Of a DNA stretch of 64,000 nucleotides, positions 54,576-63,600 are shown piece by piece; within the stretch, counting starts at the first letter, position 1, and each line of letters opens with the position of its first letter. The notes below the pieces were generated by a model. That model ran no database searches, was not told where the DNA came from, and saw only the letters and a list, made by a program, of their open reading frames with translations. The translations under genes were made by a program, and so were the position numbers. Origin of the DNA: Candidatus Poribacteria bacterium (GTDB lineage Bacteria > Poribacteria > WGA-4E > WGA-3G). The stretch spans positions 186,001 to 250,000 of the forward strand of contig JAPPFM010000041.1 of NCBI GenBank assembly GCA_028821605.1, read 5' to 3'.

Positions 54576-55067
54576 ATGCCAAACGTCTACGAAGGACATC
54601 TTCTCGGTGCAGGTCTCAGCTTCGGTATTGTTGTCAGTCGATTCAATAGTTTCGTTACCGAAAAACTCCTCGCTGGCGCGCAAGATGCCTTAAAACGGCA
54701 CGGTGTCGATCTGGACGAGGTCGATATTTTCTGGACACCCGGTGCTTTCGAGATACCGGGAATCGCTAAACGCCTCGCAGAAAGCGGACGCTACGATGCC
54801 ATTCTCTGCCTCGGCGCAGTGATCCGAGGTGCGACCCCACATTTCGATTACGTCGCAGCTGAAAGCGCGAAGGGAATCGCTAACATATCATCAAACACCA
54901 ACATCCCCGTCATTTACGGCGTTATCACCACAGATACAATAGAACAAGCACTTGAACGCGCTGGCATAAAAGCCGGAAACAAAGGGGCTGAAGCTGCCAT
55001 TACTGGCATTGAAACAGTCAACCTTTATAAAGCCGTCGAAAAAGTCCTAAATCAAAACGAAACTTAG
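54576..55067 (+). CDS. ribH: 6,7-dimethyl-8-ribityllumazine synthase
   Basis: A 163-residue enzyme (family about 150-160) condensing DHBP with the ribitylamino-pyrimidine. Motifs: [48 protein letters not shown] with catalytic His, [12 protein letters not shown] and KGAEAA. Probably assembles as an icosahedral capsid or pentamer. Last of the rib set. The upstream DNA is an A-tract without a Shine-Dalgarno sequence. Confidence 0.96.
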   Translation: MPNVYEGHLLGAGLSFGIVVSRFNSFVTEKLLAGAQDALKRHGVDLDEVDIFWTPGAFEIPGIAKRLAESGRYDAILCLGAVIRGATPHFDYVAAESAKGIANISSNTNIPVIYGVITTDTIEQALERAGIKAGNKGAEAAITGIETVNLYKAVEKVLNQNET

Positions 55068-55152
55068 CCCGTAATGAAATGGAGGGCGGATATACGGAAA
55101 TGTGCTTCAAACCGAAACAGACCCTGACCGAACCGCAAGGAAAATTAAAATA

Positions 55153-55770
55153 GTGATTGCAATTATAGACTACGAAGCAGGAAACCTTACAAGCGTCGCG
55201 CGTGCCTTGACACATCTCGGCTATAAAAACCAGATTACATCCACCGCTGAAACGATACTCACAGCCGACCGCGTTATTTTTCCCGGTGTCGGTGCCGCAA
55301 AAGCCACGATGCAAACCTTACACAAACGCGGGTTGAACCAAGTACTCACAGACTTCTACCGCACCGGCAAACCGATGCTCGGTATCTGCATCGGTATTCA
55401 AATCCTTTTTGAACACAGCGAAGAAGAGGATGCCGAATGTCTGGGTCTCTTATCGGGACGTGTAAAGAAATATCCAACGGTAGGGATTGGGTCACCCAAC
55501 GCCTACAAAGTCCCACAAATCGGTTGGAACGAAGTGTATCAGACAAAACCGCACGCAATCTTCAAAGACGTTCCGAATCCGGCACACTTCTATTTCGTCA
55601 ATTCCTACTATCCTGAGCCAGAAAAAGCGGATGTTGTGATCGGGAAGACGACGTACGGACTTGAGTTCTGTAGTGCGATTGCCCAAGACAATCTCATCGC
55701 AACACAGTTCCACCTCGAAAAGAGTGGTCGTGTCGGACTAAAAATGCTTAATAACTTCCTGAGTCTTTGA
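55153..55770 (+). CDS. hisH: Imidazole glycerol phosphate synthase subunit HisH
   Basis: A 205-residue glutamine amidotransferase subunit from GTG 55153 (MIAIIDYEAGNLTSV), with AAGGA upstream; longer frames begin at 55102. The class I glutaminase nucleophile Cys lies in GICIGIQILFE, and the His/Glu pair in ATQFHLEKSG. It hydrolyses glutamine to feed ammonia to HisF in histidine synthesis. HisF and other his genes are not present in the window, so it is separated from its partner. Intact. Confidence 0.95.
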   Translation: MIAIIDYEAGNLTSVARALTHLGYKNQITSTAETILTADRVIFPGVGAAKATMQTLHKRGLNQVLTDFYRTGKPMLGICIGIQILFEHSEEEDAECLGLLSGRVKKYPTVGIGSPNAYKVPQIGWNEVYQTKPHAIFKDVPNPAHFYFVNSYYPEPEKADVVIGKTTYGLEFCSAIAQDNLIATQFHLEKSGRVGLKMLNNFLSL

Positions 55771-55866
55771 TTATCAGTACTCAGTACTCGGTTATCAGTT
55801 AAGAGGCACTCTGAATAATCAAATCTTTCTTTAACTGAGTACTGATAACTGAAAACTGAGTACTAA
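55771..55866. repeat. Heptamer inverted repeat, copy C
   Basis: Left arm units GTACTCA, GTACTCG, GTTATCA end in GTTAAGAG. The right arm on the other strand reads GTACTCA, GTTTTCA, GTTATCA, GTACTCA ending in GTTAAAGA. Nearly the whole hisH-kinase gap is this element. Confidence 0.78.
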
Positions 55867-55869
55867 AAA

Positions 55870-57441
55870 ATGCTAATATTCTTTCTTGCACTTTTTGTGC
55901 TCTTCATCAACGTCAGCACGCATCTGTTCCAGATGCAAGAATACTATCCAGCAGTGAGCCACTGCTACTACGGGGGCATGGTTCTCTCGGTCCTCTACGT
56001 GAAACGCCGCGGGCAGAATATCCTGTTCGCCATTACAGCAGTAGCCAACTGGATTTATGTCTTCCGTTATCCGAATCAAATCGAAAGCATCATCATCGCA
56101 CTTCTCTATCCGTTTGTTGTATTCGGCGTTATCCGCGTTATCCGTCACTTCCAAACGCAGGGACTCAGCGGTGCTGAAGAGATAGAGGAGATACACAGCG
56201 TCAATGCGAATTTAGAGAAACAGGTGCGGGACATCTCCACGCTTTTTGAGGTAAGCAAAGCGGCAAACGCAAACCTTGAGTTAGAAGGGTTATTTCAGCG
56301 CATCATTGAGATTCTGTCCGAGCGACTCGGCATATATCGCGGGGCTTTACACCTCTACGAAAACGGGAAGGTCATCACTGAGGTCGAAACCGTCTTAGGA
56401 CTCACACCGGCTGAGATGAAACGTGGCACCGATAATCAGATGGAAGACATTCAGAGACAGGTCCTCGCAACAGGTAAAGCGATCGGCGTTCCACAAACTC
56501 GAAATCCGCTCAGTTATGTTAAACTTTTTGAATCCGAACGCGTTGAATCCAAAGACAGAATTGCTTTCTGGTGTATCCCGATTGTTGTTGAAGAAAACGT
56601 CATCGGTACATTGACGATTGATAAAGCATCCGATGAATTTTCAGCAGAAGACGATCGGAGGCTCTTAACGATCATCGCCTCCACCATTGCACAAGGCGTT
56701 AAAATCCAGCAGACAATCGACGCGCTTGTCGAATCAGAACGGATGGCAATACTCGGAAGATTGGTCCGAACGATCGCGCACGAGGTGCGGAACCCACTCG
56801 GCAGTATCCGACTCGGTACACAACTGCTCCAAAACTCAGACATTGAGGGATTTTCGCAACCCGAAACTTATTCTGAAAACGTCCAACTCTCTCAAGACGA
56901 GATTCAGGAATACACCGCAATTATTATCAAAGAGGTGGATAGGCTGAACCGATTCATTGAGCAATTGTTGGCTTTCAGCAAACCCGCAATGCATGCAGCG
57001 AAACGGATCGATATCCACCAACTCCTTAATAACAGTCTCGCGATTTGCCGTCCGGAATTGGAGCATCAAGCCATCACGGTAATCACGCAATACGACACTT
57101 GTCCAGAAGTCAATGTCAATGAAGACGGTATAACGCAGGTCATTCTCAACCTATTTTACAACGCCATTGAAGCGATGGATACAGAAGGAACGTTGACAAT
57201 TCAGACAGAATATGTACCGGAGACAGAAGTCGTCCTTATGCGCGTTCAGGATGACGGCCCCGGGATTCCGTCTGAAGATATACCGATGCTGTTCGATCCG
57301 TTTTACACCACCAAACAGAAAGGCACCGGGTTGGGACTCCACATCAGCCAAAGAATTCTTGCTGAACATCAAGGCAGCATCGAAGTTGATGAGAACCTCG
57401 AAGTCGGCACAGCGTTTGTTATGTCCCTCCCTGTGTATTAA
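55870..57441 (+). CDS. Membrane sensor histidine kinase with GAF domain
   Basis: A 523-residue protein. The N-terminal membrane region (about 1-95, three or four helices) is followed by a coiled linker, a GAF domain (about 125-270), a HisKA helix with His304 (TIAHEVRNPLGSIRLG) and an HATPase domain (LNLFYNAIEAMDT, DDGPGIP, GTGLGLHIS). It phosphorylates a partner regulator in response to a signal; the NtrC-type gene that begins 13 bases downstream is the obvious partner. The start has only an A-rich upstream. Confidence 0.92.
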   Translation: MLIFFLALFVLFINVSTHLFQMQEYYPAVSHCYYGGMVLSVLYVKRRGQNILFAITAVANWIYVFRYPNQIESIIIALLYPFVVFGVIRVIRHFQTQGLSGAEEIEEIHSVNANLEKQVRDISTLFEVSKAANANLELEGLFQRIIEILSERLGIYRGALHLYENGKVITEVETVLGLTPAEMKRGTDNQMEDIQRQVLATGKAIGVPQTRNPLSYVKLFESERVESKDRIAFWCIPIVVEENVIGTLTIDKASDEFSAEDDRRLLTIIASTIAQGVKIQQTIDALVESERMAILGRLVRTIAHEVRNPLGSIRLGTQLLQNSDIEGFSQPETYSENVQLSQDEIQEYTAIIIKEVDRLNRFIEQLLAFSKPAMHAAKRIDIHQLLNNSLAICRPELEHQAITVITQYDTCPEVNVNEDGITQVILNLFYNAIEAMDTEGTLTIQTEYVPETEVVLMRVQDDGPGIPSEDIPMLFDPFYTTKQKGTGLGLHISQRILAEHQGSIEVDENLEVGTAFVMSLPVY

Positions 57442-57454
57442 GGAAAATCAAAAA

Positions 57455-58876
57455 ATGTCGAATTTTGTGCTTATTGCTGACGATGACGACAGCCTCCGCC
57501 AAATACTCGCCGCCACCCTTAAAAAGGCAGGTTATCAGACCCTTACAGCCCGAAACGGCGCGGAGACCTTAGCCTGTGTCAAGAAAGCAAACGTCGATGT
57601 CATTCTGCTCGATATCTGGTTAGGTGATGCCAACGGAATCGAACTGATTGAGGATATTCAGCAATACAACAGCACCACCGCAATTATTATAATCACAGCA
57701 CACGGAACGACACAGACTGCGATCGACGCGGCGAAACAGCGGGCGTATGGATACCTCACAAAGCCTATCGACCAGCGGCAGCTGTTAGAGCTCGTCTCGC
57801 GCGCCGCCGCTGCAACCAATCAAACAAAGAACGTCAAAACGTCAACAACGTCCATTGATGTTGACGGGCAGGGAAGAATGGTTGGACAGAGTCCGGCAAT
57901 GCAAGAGGTGTACCATAAAATTGGACGCGCGGCTGTCAGCGACGAAACCGTCCTTGTTTTAGGTGAAAGTGGAACCGGCAAAGAACTCGTCGCCCAATTA
58001 ATTCACCAAAACAGCCACCGCTCTCATAATCCGTTCATCGTTGTCGATTGTGGTGCGATGCCGTCCAGTCTCATCGAAAGCGCACTCTTTGGACATGTCA
58101 AAGGCGCGTATACCGATGCACACACTGCACGGAAGGGAAAATTTCAGCAGGCAGACAGTGGGACGATCTTCCTCGATGAAATCGGAGAACTGCCGATTGA
58201 GGTTCAGATGAAATTGTTGCGCGTGTTACAAGAGCGAGAGGTTGAACCGATGGGCGGTACCGAGACCCACGCTGTTGATGTTCGGATCATCGCTGCAACC
58301 AATCAACGACTTGAAACCGCAATCGCGCAGAAATCCTTTAGGGAGGACCTCTACTATCGACTCAACGTCATCCCCATTTCTCTCCCACCGCTCCGGGAAC
58401 GGAAAGAGGATATACCGGAACTCATAGACCTCTTCACACACAGGTTCGTTGAAGAATACCAATTGCCTGAAATCGGTATCTCTCCAGAGGTGGTAAAACG
58501 CCTCACGGCACATGAGTGGCCCGGCAACGTGCGTGAATTAGAAAATGCCATCAAGCGGGCACTTGTGATGTGTTCAGGACAAATGCTATTACCTGAACAT
58601 TTCGATCCGATTCTCGATCAACCGGGTCCCACCAGTGAATCAGGAAACCTTGACGTGCAAATTTATAGCCTCCTCCAAGCGTATGTTCAACAGTATATGG
58701 ACTCCGAAACATCGCCAGACGAACTCTACGCTGAAATCCGGGCGATCTTTGAGAAACCGCTCTTTAAAATCGTGCTTGAGTACACCAATGGAAACCGGAG
58801 TAAAGCATCAGATATTCTCGGTATTAACCGGAACACGCTCCACACAAAACTTATTGAGTACAAGCTTGTCTCTTAG
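57455..58876 (+). CDS. NtrC-family sigma-54 response regulator
   Basis: A 473-residue protein. The receiver domain has Asp53 (VILLDIWLGD) and Lys in YLTKPID. The AAA+ domain has Walker A GESGTGKEL and sigma-54-contact loop GAYTDA in place of GAFTGA (a known variant). Walker B lies in GTIFLDEIGELP and the arginine finger in FREDLYYRLNV. The C-terminal Fis helix-turn-helix reads NRSKASDILGINRNTLHTKL. It activates sigma-54 promoters when phosphorylated. The true start is 57455 (MSNFVLIADDD); a longer frame begins inside the kinase gene. It lies immediately before the microcompartment genes and may control them. Confidence 0.94.
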   Translation: MSNFVLIADDDDSLRQILAATLKKAGYQTLTARNGAETLACVKKANVDVILLDIWLGDANGIELIEDIQQYNSTTAIIIITAHGTTQTAIDAAKQRAYGYLTKPIDQRQLLELVSRAAAATNQTKNVKTSTTSIDVDGQGRMVGQSPAMQEVYHKIGRAAVSDETVLVLGESGTGKELVAQLIHQNSHRSHNPFIVVDCGAMPSSLIESALFGHVKGAYTDAHTARKGKFQQADSGTIFLDEIGELPIEVQMKLLRVLQEREVEPMGGTETHAVDVRIIAATNQRLETAIAQKSFREDLYYRLNVIPISLPPLRERKEDIPELIDLFTHRFVEEYQLPEIGISPEVVKRLTAHEWPGNVRELENAIKRALVMCSGQMLLPEHFDPILDQPGPTSESGNLDVQIYSLLQAYVQQYMDSETSPDELYAEIRAIFEKPLFKIVLEYTNGNRSKASDILGINRNTLHTKLIEYKLVS

Positions 58877-58878
58877 GA

Positions 58879-58975
58879 GTTGTCAGTTAACAGTGATCAG
58901 TTAAGAGATGGTTTATTTAAATCATATCCCTCCTTAACTGATAACTCTCACTGTGAGGCAAACTGAAACTGAAAA
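58879..58975. repeat. Heptamer inverted repeat, copy D
   Basis: Left arm units GTTGTCA? (as TTGTCA), GTTAACA, GTGATCA end in GTTAAGAG. The right arm on the other strand has GTTATCA and GTTAAGGA. It lies between the response regulator and the first vertex gene. Confidence 0.65.
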
Positions 58976-58986
58976 TTATTAAAAAA

Positions 58987-59301
58987 ATGGATTTAGCAAA
59001 AGTTATTGGAACAGTCGTCGCAACTCGAAAAGACCCGAGCTTAGAAGGCACGCGTCTCCTCATCGTCCAACCTTTAGATGAGAAACATAACCCCATCTCC
59101 GAGCCGCTTGTCGCAGTTGATACACTGCACGACGCAGGTGCCGGCGAAATTGTCTACATCGTCACCGGAGGCGATGCCGTAAGCGTGATACCCGGAAAAC
59201 GGATGCCGGTTGATGTCGCGATCGTTGGCATTGTCGATTCTATTTCCCTTATTGATACACCGAACACATCAACAGAAGTACCTTCCGAAACGGAGTCTTG
59301 A
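58987..59301 (+). CDS. EutN/CcmL-family microcompartment vertex protein 1
   Basis: A 104-residue BMC-P protein. It starts MDLAKVIGTVVATRKDPSLEGTRL and contains QPLDEKH, VAVDTLHDAGAGEIVYI and the C-terminal VDVAIVGIVD segment. Family members form pentamers that cap the corners of bacterial microcompartments. The tail after VDSISL is extended by about 15 Ser/Thr/Glu-rich residues. It is first of three tightly packed genes, three bases before the second vertex gene. No hexameric BMC-H gene or enzyme core lies in the window. Confidence 0.9.
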   Translation: MDLAKVIGTVVATRKDPSLEGTRLLIVQPLDEKHNPISEPLVAVDTLHDAGAGEIVYIVTGGDAVSVIPGKRMPVDVAIVGIVDSISLIDTPNTSTEVPSETES

Positions 59302-59304
59302 AAA

Positions 59305-59592
59305 ATGTACATCGCTAAAGTAATCGGAAAAGCCGTTTCTATCGTTAAACATCCTGCATACGAAAATCGCACACTGCTGCTTATCCAACCGTTGAGCGTC
59401 AGATCCGAACTCGTTCGCACCCCAACGATTGCTGTCGATTATGTCGGCGCAGGTGAAGGAGACACGGTGATTGTCGGTGCAGGTCCGGGCGTTGCGCAAG
59501 AAGTATTCGGTATTGAAGACGCACCTATCCGTGAACTCGTCATGGGGATTGTCGATCGGGTCGATATAACACTCCAGGAGGAAAAACAATGA
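59305..59592 (+). CDS. EutN/CcmL-family microcompartment vertex protein 2
   Basis: A 95-residue BMC-P paralogue: MYIAKVIGKAVSIVKHPAYENRTLLLIQP, then IAVDYVGAGEGDTVIVGAG and a C-terminal VMGIVDRVDI. It differs enough from the first copy to be a separate vertex type. Its stop overlaps the downstream lipoprotein start by four bases (ATGA), so translation is coupled. Confidence 0.9.
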   Translation: MYIAKVIGKAVSIVKHPAYENRTLLLIQPLSVRSELVRTPTIAVDYVGAGEGDTVIVGAGPGVAQEVFGIEDAPIRELVMGIVDRVDITLQEEKQ

Positions 59593-60182
59593 AGCGCATC
59601 ACTTTATCTATTTGCTGCCTCATAGCCATCGGCTTACATCTCAATGCTTGCAGAGTTGCCCAAGTGTTATCCACGCAGTACAGCCAAAACATCGCGAGTG
59701 CCACTTACGGCACTGAAGCAAATCATCCCGGTATAAACGACGGAAATCTCGAAACGCTGGCAACACTTCCAGCACAAAATGAACGGAACTTCATCGTCAG
59801 ATTTGCCGAGGTCCATCCCGTCCGAAAGATCGTCATTCACAATGGCAACCTCTTCCGGTTTGAGATGGATTACCTGAACGATGAAACCGGCGAATGGGAA
59901 ACTTTTGACACAGTCATTCAGCGACGCAATATCGGCGATGAACGCGCACAAGCCGAGTTTGTTTTCGATAGATTGGACTTTCAGACGAAGATGATCCGTG
60001 TCCATGTTACTCGAACCGTCGATGATGTCATTGTAAATAAAATATTGGCAGAACCGGGAGACAAAGTCATTGACCAGCGGAAAACACTCGCAGGCAGATA
60101 TTTCCCACACTATCGTATCATGCAACCCGCAATCGCCCAAATTCGGGAAATTGAAGTCTATCACCTCGCTGAAAACAATTAA
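59589..60182 (+). CDS. Lipoprotein with possible discoidin-like beta fold
   Basis: A 197-residue lipoprotein: the signal LSICCLIAIGLHLNAC ends in a lipobox (LNAC). The mature part is beta-rich with FIVRFAEVHPVRKIVIHNG, resembling F5/8 type C or discoidin-like sandwiches. This family assignment is uncertain. It ends IREIEVYHLAENN. Translationally coupled to the vertex gene; no direct tie to the compartment is known. Confidence 0.6.
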   Translation: MKRITLSICCLIAIGLHLNACRVAQVLSTQYSQNIASATYGTEANHPGINDGNLETLATLPAQNERNFIVRFAEVHPVRKIVIHNGNLFRFEMDYLNDETGEWETFDTVIQRRNIGDERAQAEFVFDRLDFQTKMIRVHVTRTVDDVIVNKILAEPGDKVIDQRKTLAGRYFPHYRIMQPAIAQIREIEVYHLAENN

Positions 60183-60198
60183 ATGTAATCCGCATAAC

Positions 60199-60281
60199 GG
60201 CTATCGGCTATCGGCAGGAATGGAAACCATCAGCGGTCAGGACGGTTTTTCTGCGAAAAAACCCTTCAGGTTGCTTCGCAG
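60199..60281. repeat. Degenerate heptamer repeat, copy E
   Basis: Units GGCTATC repeat twice. The same GGTTTTTC-TGC-GAAAAAACC hairpin seen in copy A is at 60244-60263, followed by CTTCAGG. The right arm is missing or decayed. Confidence 0.6.
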
Positions 60282-60389
60282 TGAGAACAAAGAGAAAACC
60301 AAGAGGTAGAACTTCTTGAAATATCTTTGCTGATTGCTATTCTTGCTGACGGCTTCTTTTCTTAAACGTGAGTTTGATAAAAGTACATT

Positions 60390-60446
60390 GTAGCGCAAAC
60401 TTTCCAGTTTGCGCCCACAGCACACAAACTGGAAAGTTTGTGCTAC
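60390..60446. repeat. Nested double palindrome
   Basis: GCGCAAACT-TTCC-AGTTTGCGC (60393-60414) and CACAAACT-GGAA-AGTTTGTG (60423-60442) are each perfect hairpins. Together the two halves are an outer inverted repeat (GTAGCGCAAAC against GTTTGTGCTAC) with three mismatches. REP-like; no T-run. Confidence 0.7.
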
Positions 60447-60641
60447 AAGGACCGCAAGGTGGTTCTCGGGAGAAAAGACCTGTTATTGAACTCACATTAT
60501 TTATTATGAAACTGGCGTTTTCTTAAAGAAAAAGGAAACAACCTACAACAAACACAATAAACAACGTCTACTTGATTACAGAAATTTTCAAATTACAACT
60601 TGCCAGTACGATAAATTTAGAATCTTGGAGTTAATTTTTTA

Positions 60642-63600
60642 ATGCAAACTCGCCTCACGAAGATATGCACACGGTTACCCATACTATTCATAACACTATT
60701 CCTCTATGCGGAAATAGGCAACCTGCCTATCATGCCTCCAATTGACTCGAAGAACGTCGCCGTAGCGGCACCACTCTCATCAAAGCAACGTCCGCGCGTT
60801 GCTACGAGGAAGAGAGCAAAAACCCAAAGAGAGATCGAATTAGTGAGTAGCACCTCGCAAGGTGTAACTATTCAGCTCGTCATCCCGAAATCGGATTTTT
60901 CGTTTGATAATAAACCTGGACTTTTCAGCGGTACCGAAACAGGAACAGGCGCTCAATTAGGGCGTGACGCACAGATTTCCGATTTTGAAAGTCCAACTAT
61001 CTCTTTCCCCGGATGCCGCTTCACGACTGAATTAGGGATGCTGCGTCTTCCCATTCAATCCACGCTCATCGGTGTTCCTGCTGACACCCATTTTCAACTA
61101 CGGATTGTTGAAAAGGATTTCAGCACACATAAGGTGGAAGACCTTATGTCCACCTCAAATTTCTCGACGCAGTTAGAAACCAGAGAAAAAAAAGATAACT
61201 TCTTCCCAGAAAATCTGGTAAAAATCGGAGAAGCAAGTCAGATTCGAGAGAACCGCGTCCTACCCGTTCAGCTCAACCCGGTCCAGTACAACCCTATCCG
61301 CCGTGAAATAAGGCTGCACCACCGACTTGTGGTAGAAATCCGCTTCAGCAGCACCGGTACACATGAGCGGTCCACCGTCCTATCCACAATACCACGGAGT
61401 TTACACACCGAATCCACTGTGTATGACGCGATCTTCGATGATATGCTCATTAACCCACAGAGTGCTAATCGGTGGCGTTCTCCTATCCAACGAGCACCCG
61501 CAGCACCGAGTATTTCTCCCACAGGACCGCGTTATAGAATCCGTGTGACCGAATCCGCAATGTACAGCATCACAGGGCAAGATCTCGCCGCTGCTGGTGC
61601 TAATTTAGGGACTATTACCCCGACAACACTGACGTTGACAAACAAAGGAAACCAGATACCGATCTTTGTCCGCGGCGAAGACGACCAAAGCTTCGATCCA
61701 ACGGATGAGATTATTTTCTACGGTGAACGCCAACATGGAGAAACCAGTTATCTTGATCCGTACTCTGATGAGAATATCTACTGGCTCTCCTGGAATACCG
61801 GACGAGGGATCCGGATGGTAACGAAAACGCCTCTCGCAAATGCAAACAACGCGCAGCCTTACTCACACTTCCTTACACGCGTACATTTCGAGAAAGACCG
61901 AGAGTTTAGACGCTTCCGTAATGCGAATCTCACCGAAAACCAAGTTTATACAGAATTCAGCCAAGGACTCCAACAACGTTTTTTCACGCTGACAGAACTA
62001 CCACCGCTCCCGAACGACAGTTGGTTCTGGGCACAACTATCCGCGCCAGCGTCAAAGCCATTTTCCTTCATGCTGCCGGGTGTTGAAGCAACCGCTCGAC
62101 CCGCGACAGTCCGTGTCGCTCTTCACGGTAGATCCAATACAGAACACGATTGCAATGTCTGGCTCAACGACAAAATCGAGCTCGGAGAAGCACGCTGGAA
62201 TGGCGAAACCGAATATCAACTTCAGAATCCGGAAATTTTCCAATCCTTTCTCAACAACGGAAAGAACACTATTCGGATTACAAATCCCACAAGCGCAGGA
62301 GCATTTATAGACATCCTCATGCTTAATTGGATTCAGATTGATTATTGGCGAAATTTCGAAGCAGAAAAAGATGTGCTTCCCTTTGCAATCACCCCGCTTC
62401 TGGATGAAACTGGTGCTGTGAATCCAAACTTTGAAGTCCAATTAAAGAACTTCTCTACACCCGACATAGAAATTTACGGTATTGATGGCACCCGTTACGT
62501 CGGTTTATCGCCCATTGCTGACGATAAGGTTCCCGGAACTTATAAGGTCCTGTTCCAATCGAGCCAAATTCGGCCTAAGCGTGTGGACGACCCCACCATC
62601 CAATACATCGCACTGACCCGTAACCAATTCCGAAAACCGAAAATCTCAGTAGACGCACCATCGGATTTGCGTAGCACTCAGAACGGGGCAGACTATATCA
62701 TTATTACACACAAGCATTTTCTTCAAGATGTCCAGCCCCTCGCAGACTTCCGCCGTCAACAAGGGATGCGTACCAAAATCGTTGACGTTCAAAACATCTA
62801 TGACGAATTTAACCACGGCATCCTCACTCCCAAGGCTATCCGTGAATTCCTTAGTTACGCCTACCACAATTGGCAACCACCCGCCCCGACCTATGTGCTT
62901 CTCGTCGGCGATACCGACATCAAAAACAAGATCGATTTTGTCCCAACGATGCAGGTGCAAATCCCGGGCTACGGATCCAGCGCGAGTGATCATCAGTTCG
63001 TCACATTCCGAGGCACAGACAGTTTCCCAGACATGCTGATCGGAAGAATGCCAGCCAATAACCGTGTCGATGCACGTATATTCGTTGAGCGCGCTATCAA
63101 CTATGAAACTGCTCCCAAAGTCGGTCCATGGCACAAACGATTCCTCATGCTCGCAGGTTCGGATATTAGATTCCATTGGCAAACCAATGGACTTATTTCC
63201 AATAATCAACTGAGTGGCAGATACGAGATCCAACGTATTTACGCGCCCTATACAGAGGGTGAACTGACTTTAAGAGACGACGATGTCCTCACGCCTATCG
63301 GGAGACGCGTCATTGATGGCTTCAACGACGGTGCCAGTATCGTCAACTACATCGGGCACGGTGGTGGTGGTAGATGGGCTTCCAGTCGGATGCTCGATTT
63401 TAAAGATCCAGAACAGAACTTAACCAACATCTCACAACTCCCGTTCGTTATCAGTATGACCTGTTACACCGGCTCGTTTGACGGCATCAAAAACAGTCTC
63501 GCTGAGGAACTCCTCCGCTCCGAAAACGGCGGTGCCATTGCAGTCATCGGGGCAACCAGTATCGGACTCTTGGATGGCGACTACCTACTCAACCTCGAAA

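Larger units (their letters stand above)
60183..60641. other. Long intergenic region
   Basis: This 459-base gap holds heptamer repeat copy E at its left end, the nested palindrome at 60390-60446, and AT-rich DNA before the C25 peptidase. No gene was recognised. A weak TTGATT/TTGCCA-type -35 near 60570-60590 may serve the peptidase but the -10 is unclear. Confidence 0.6.
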
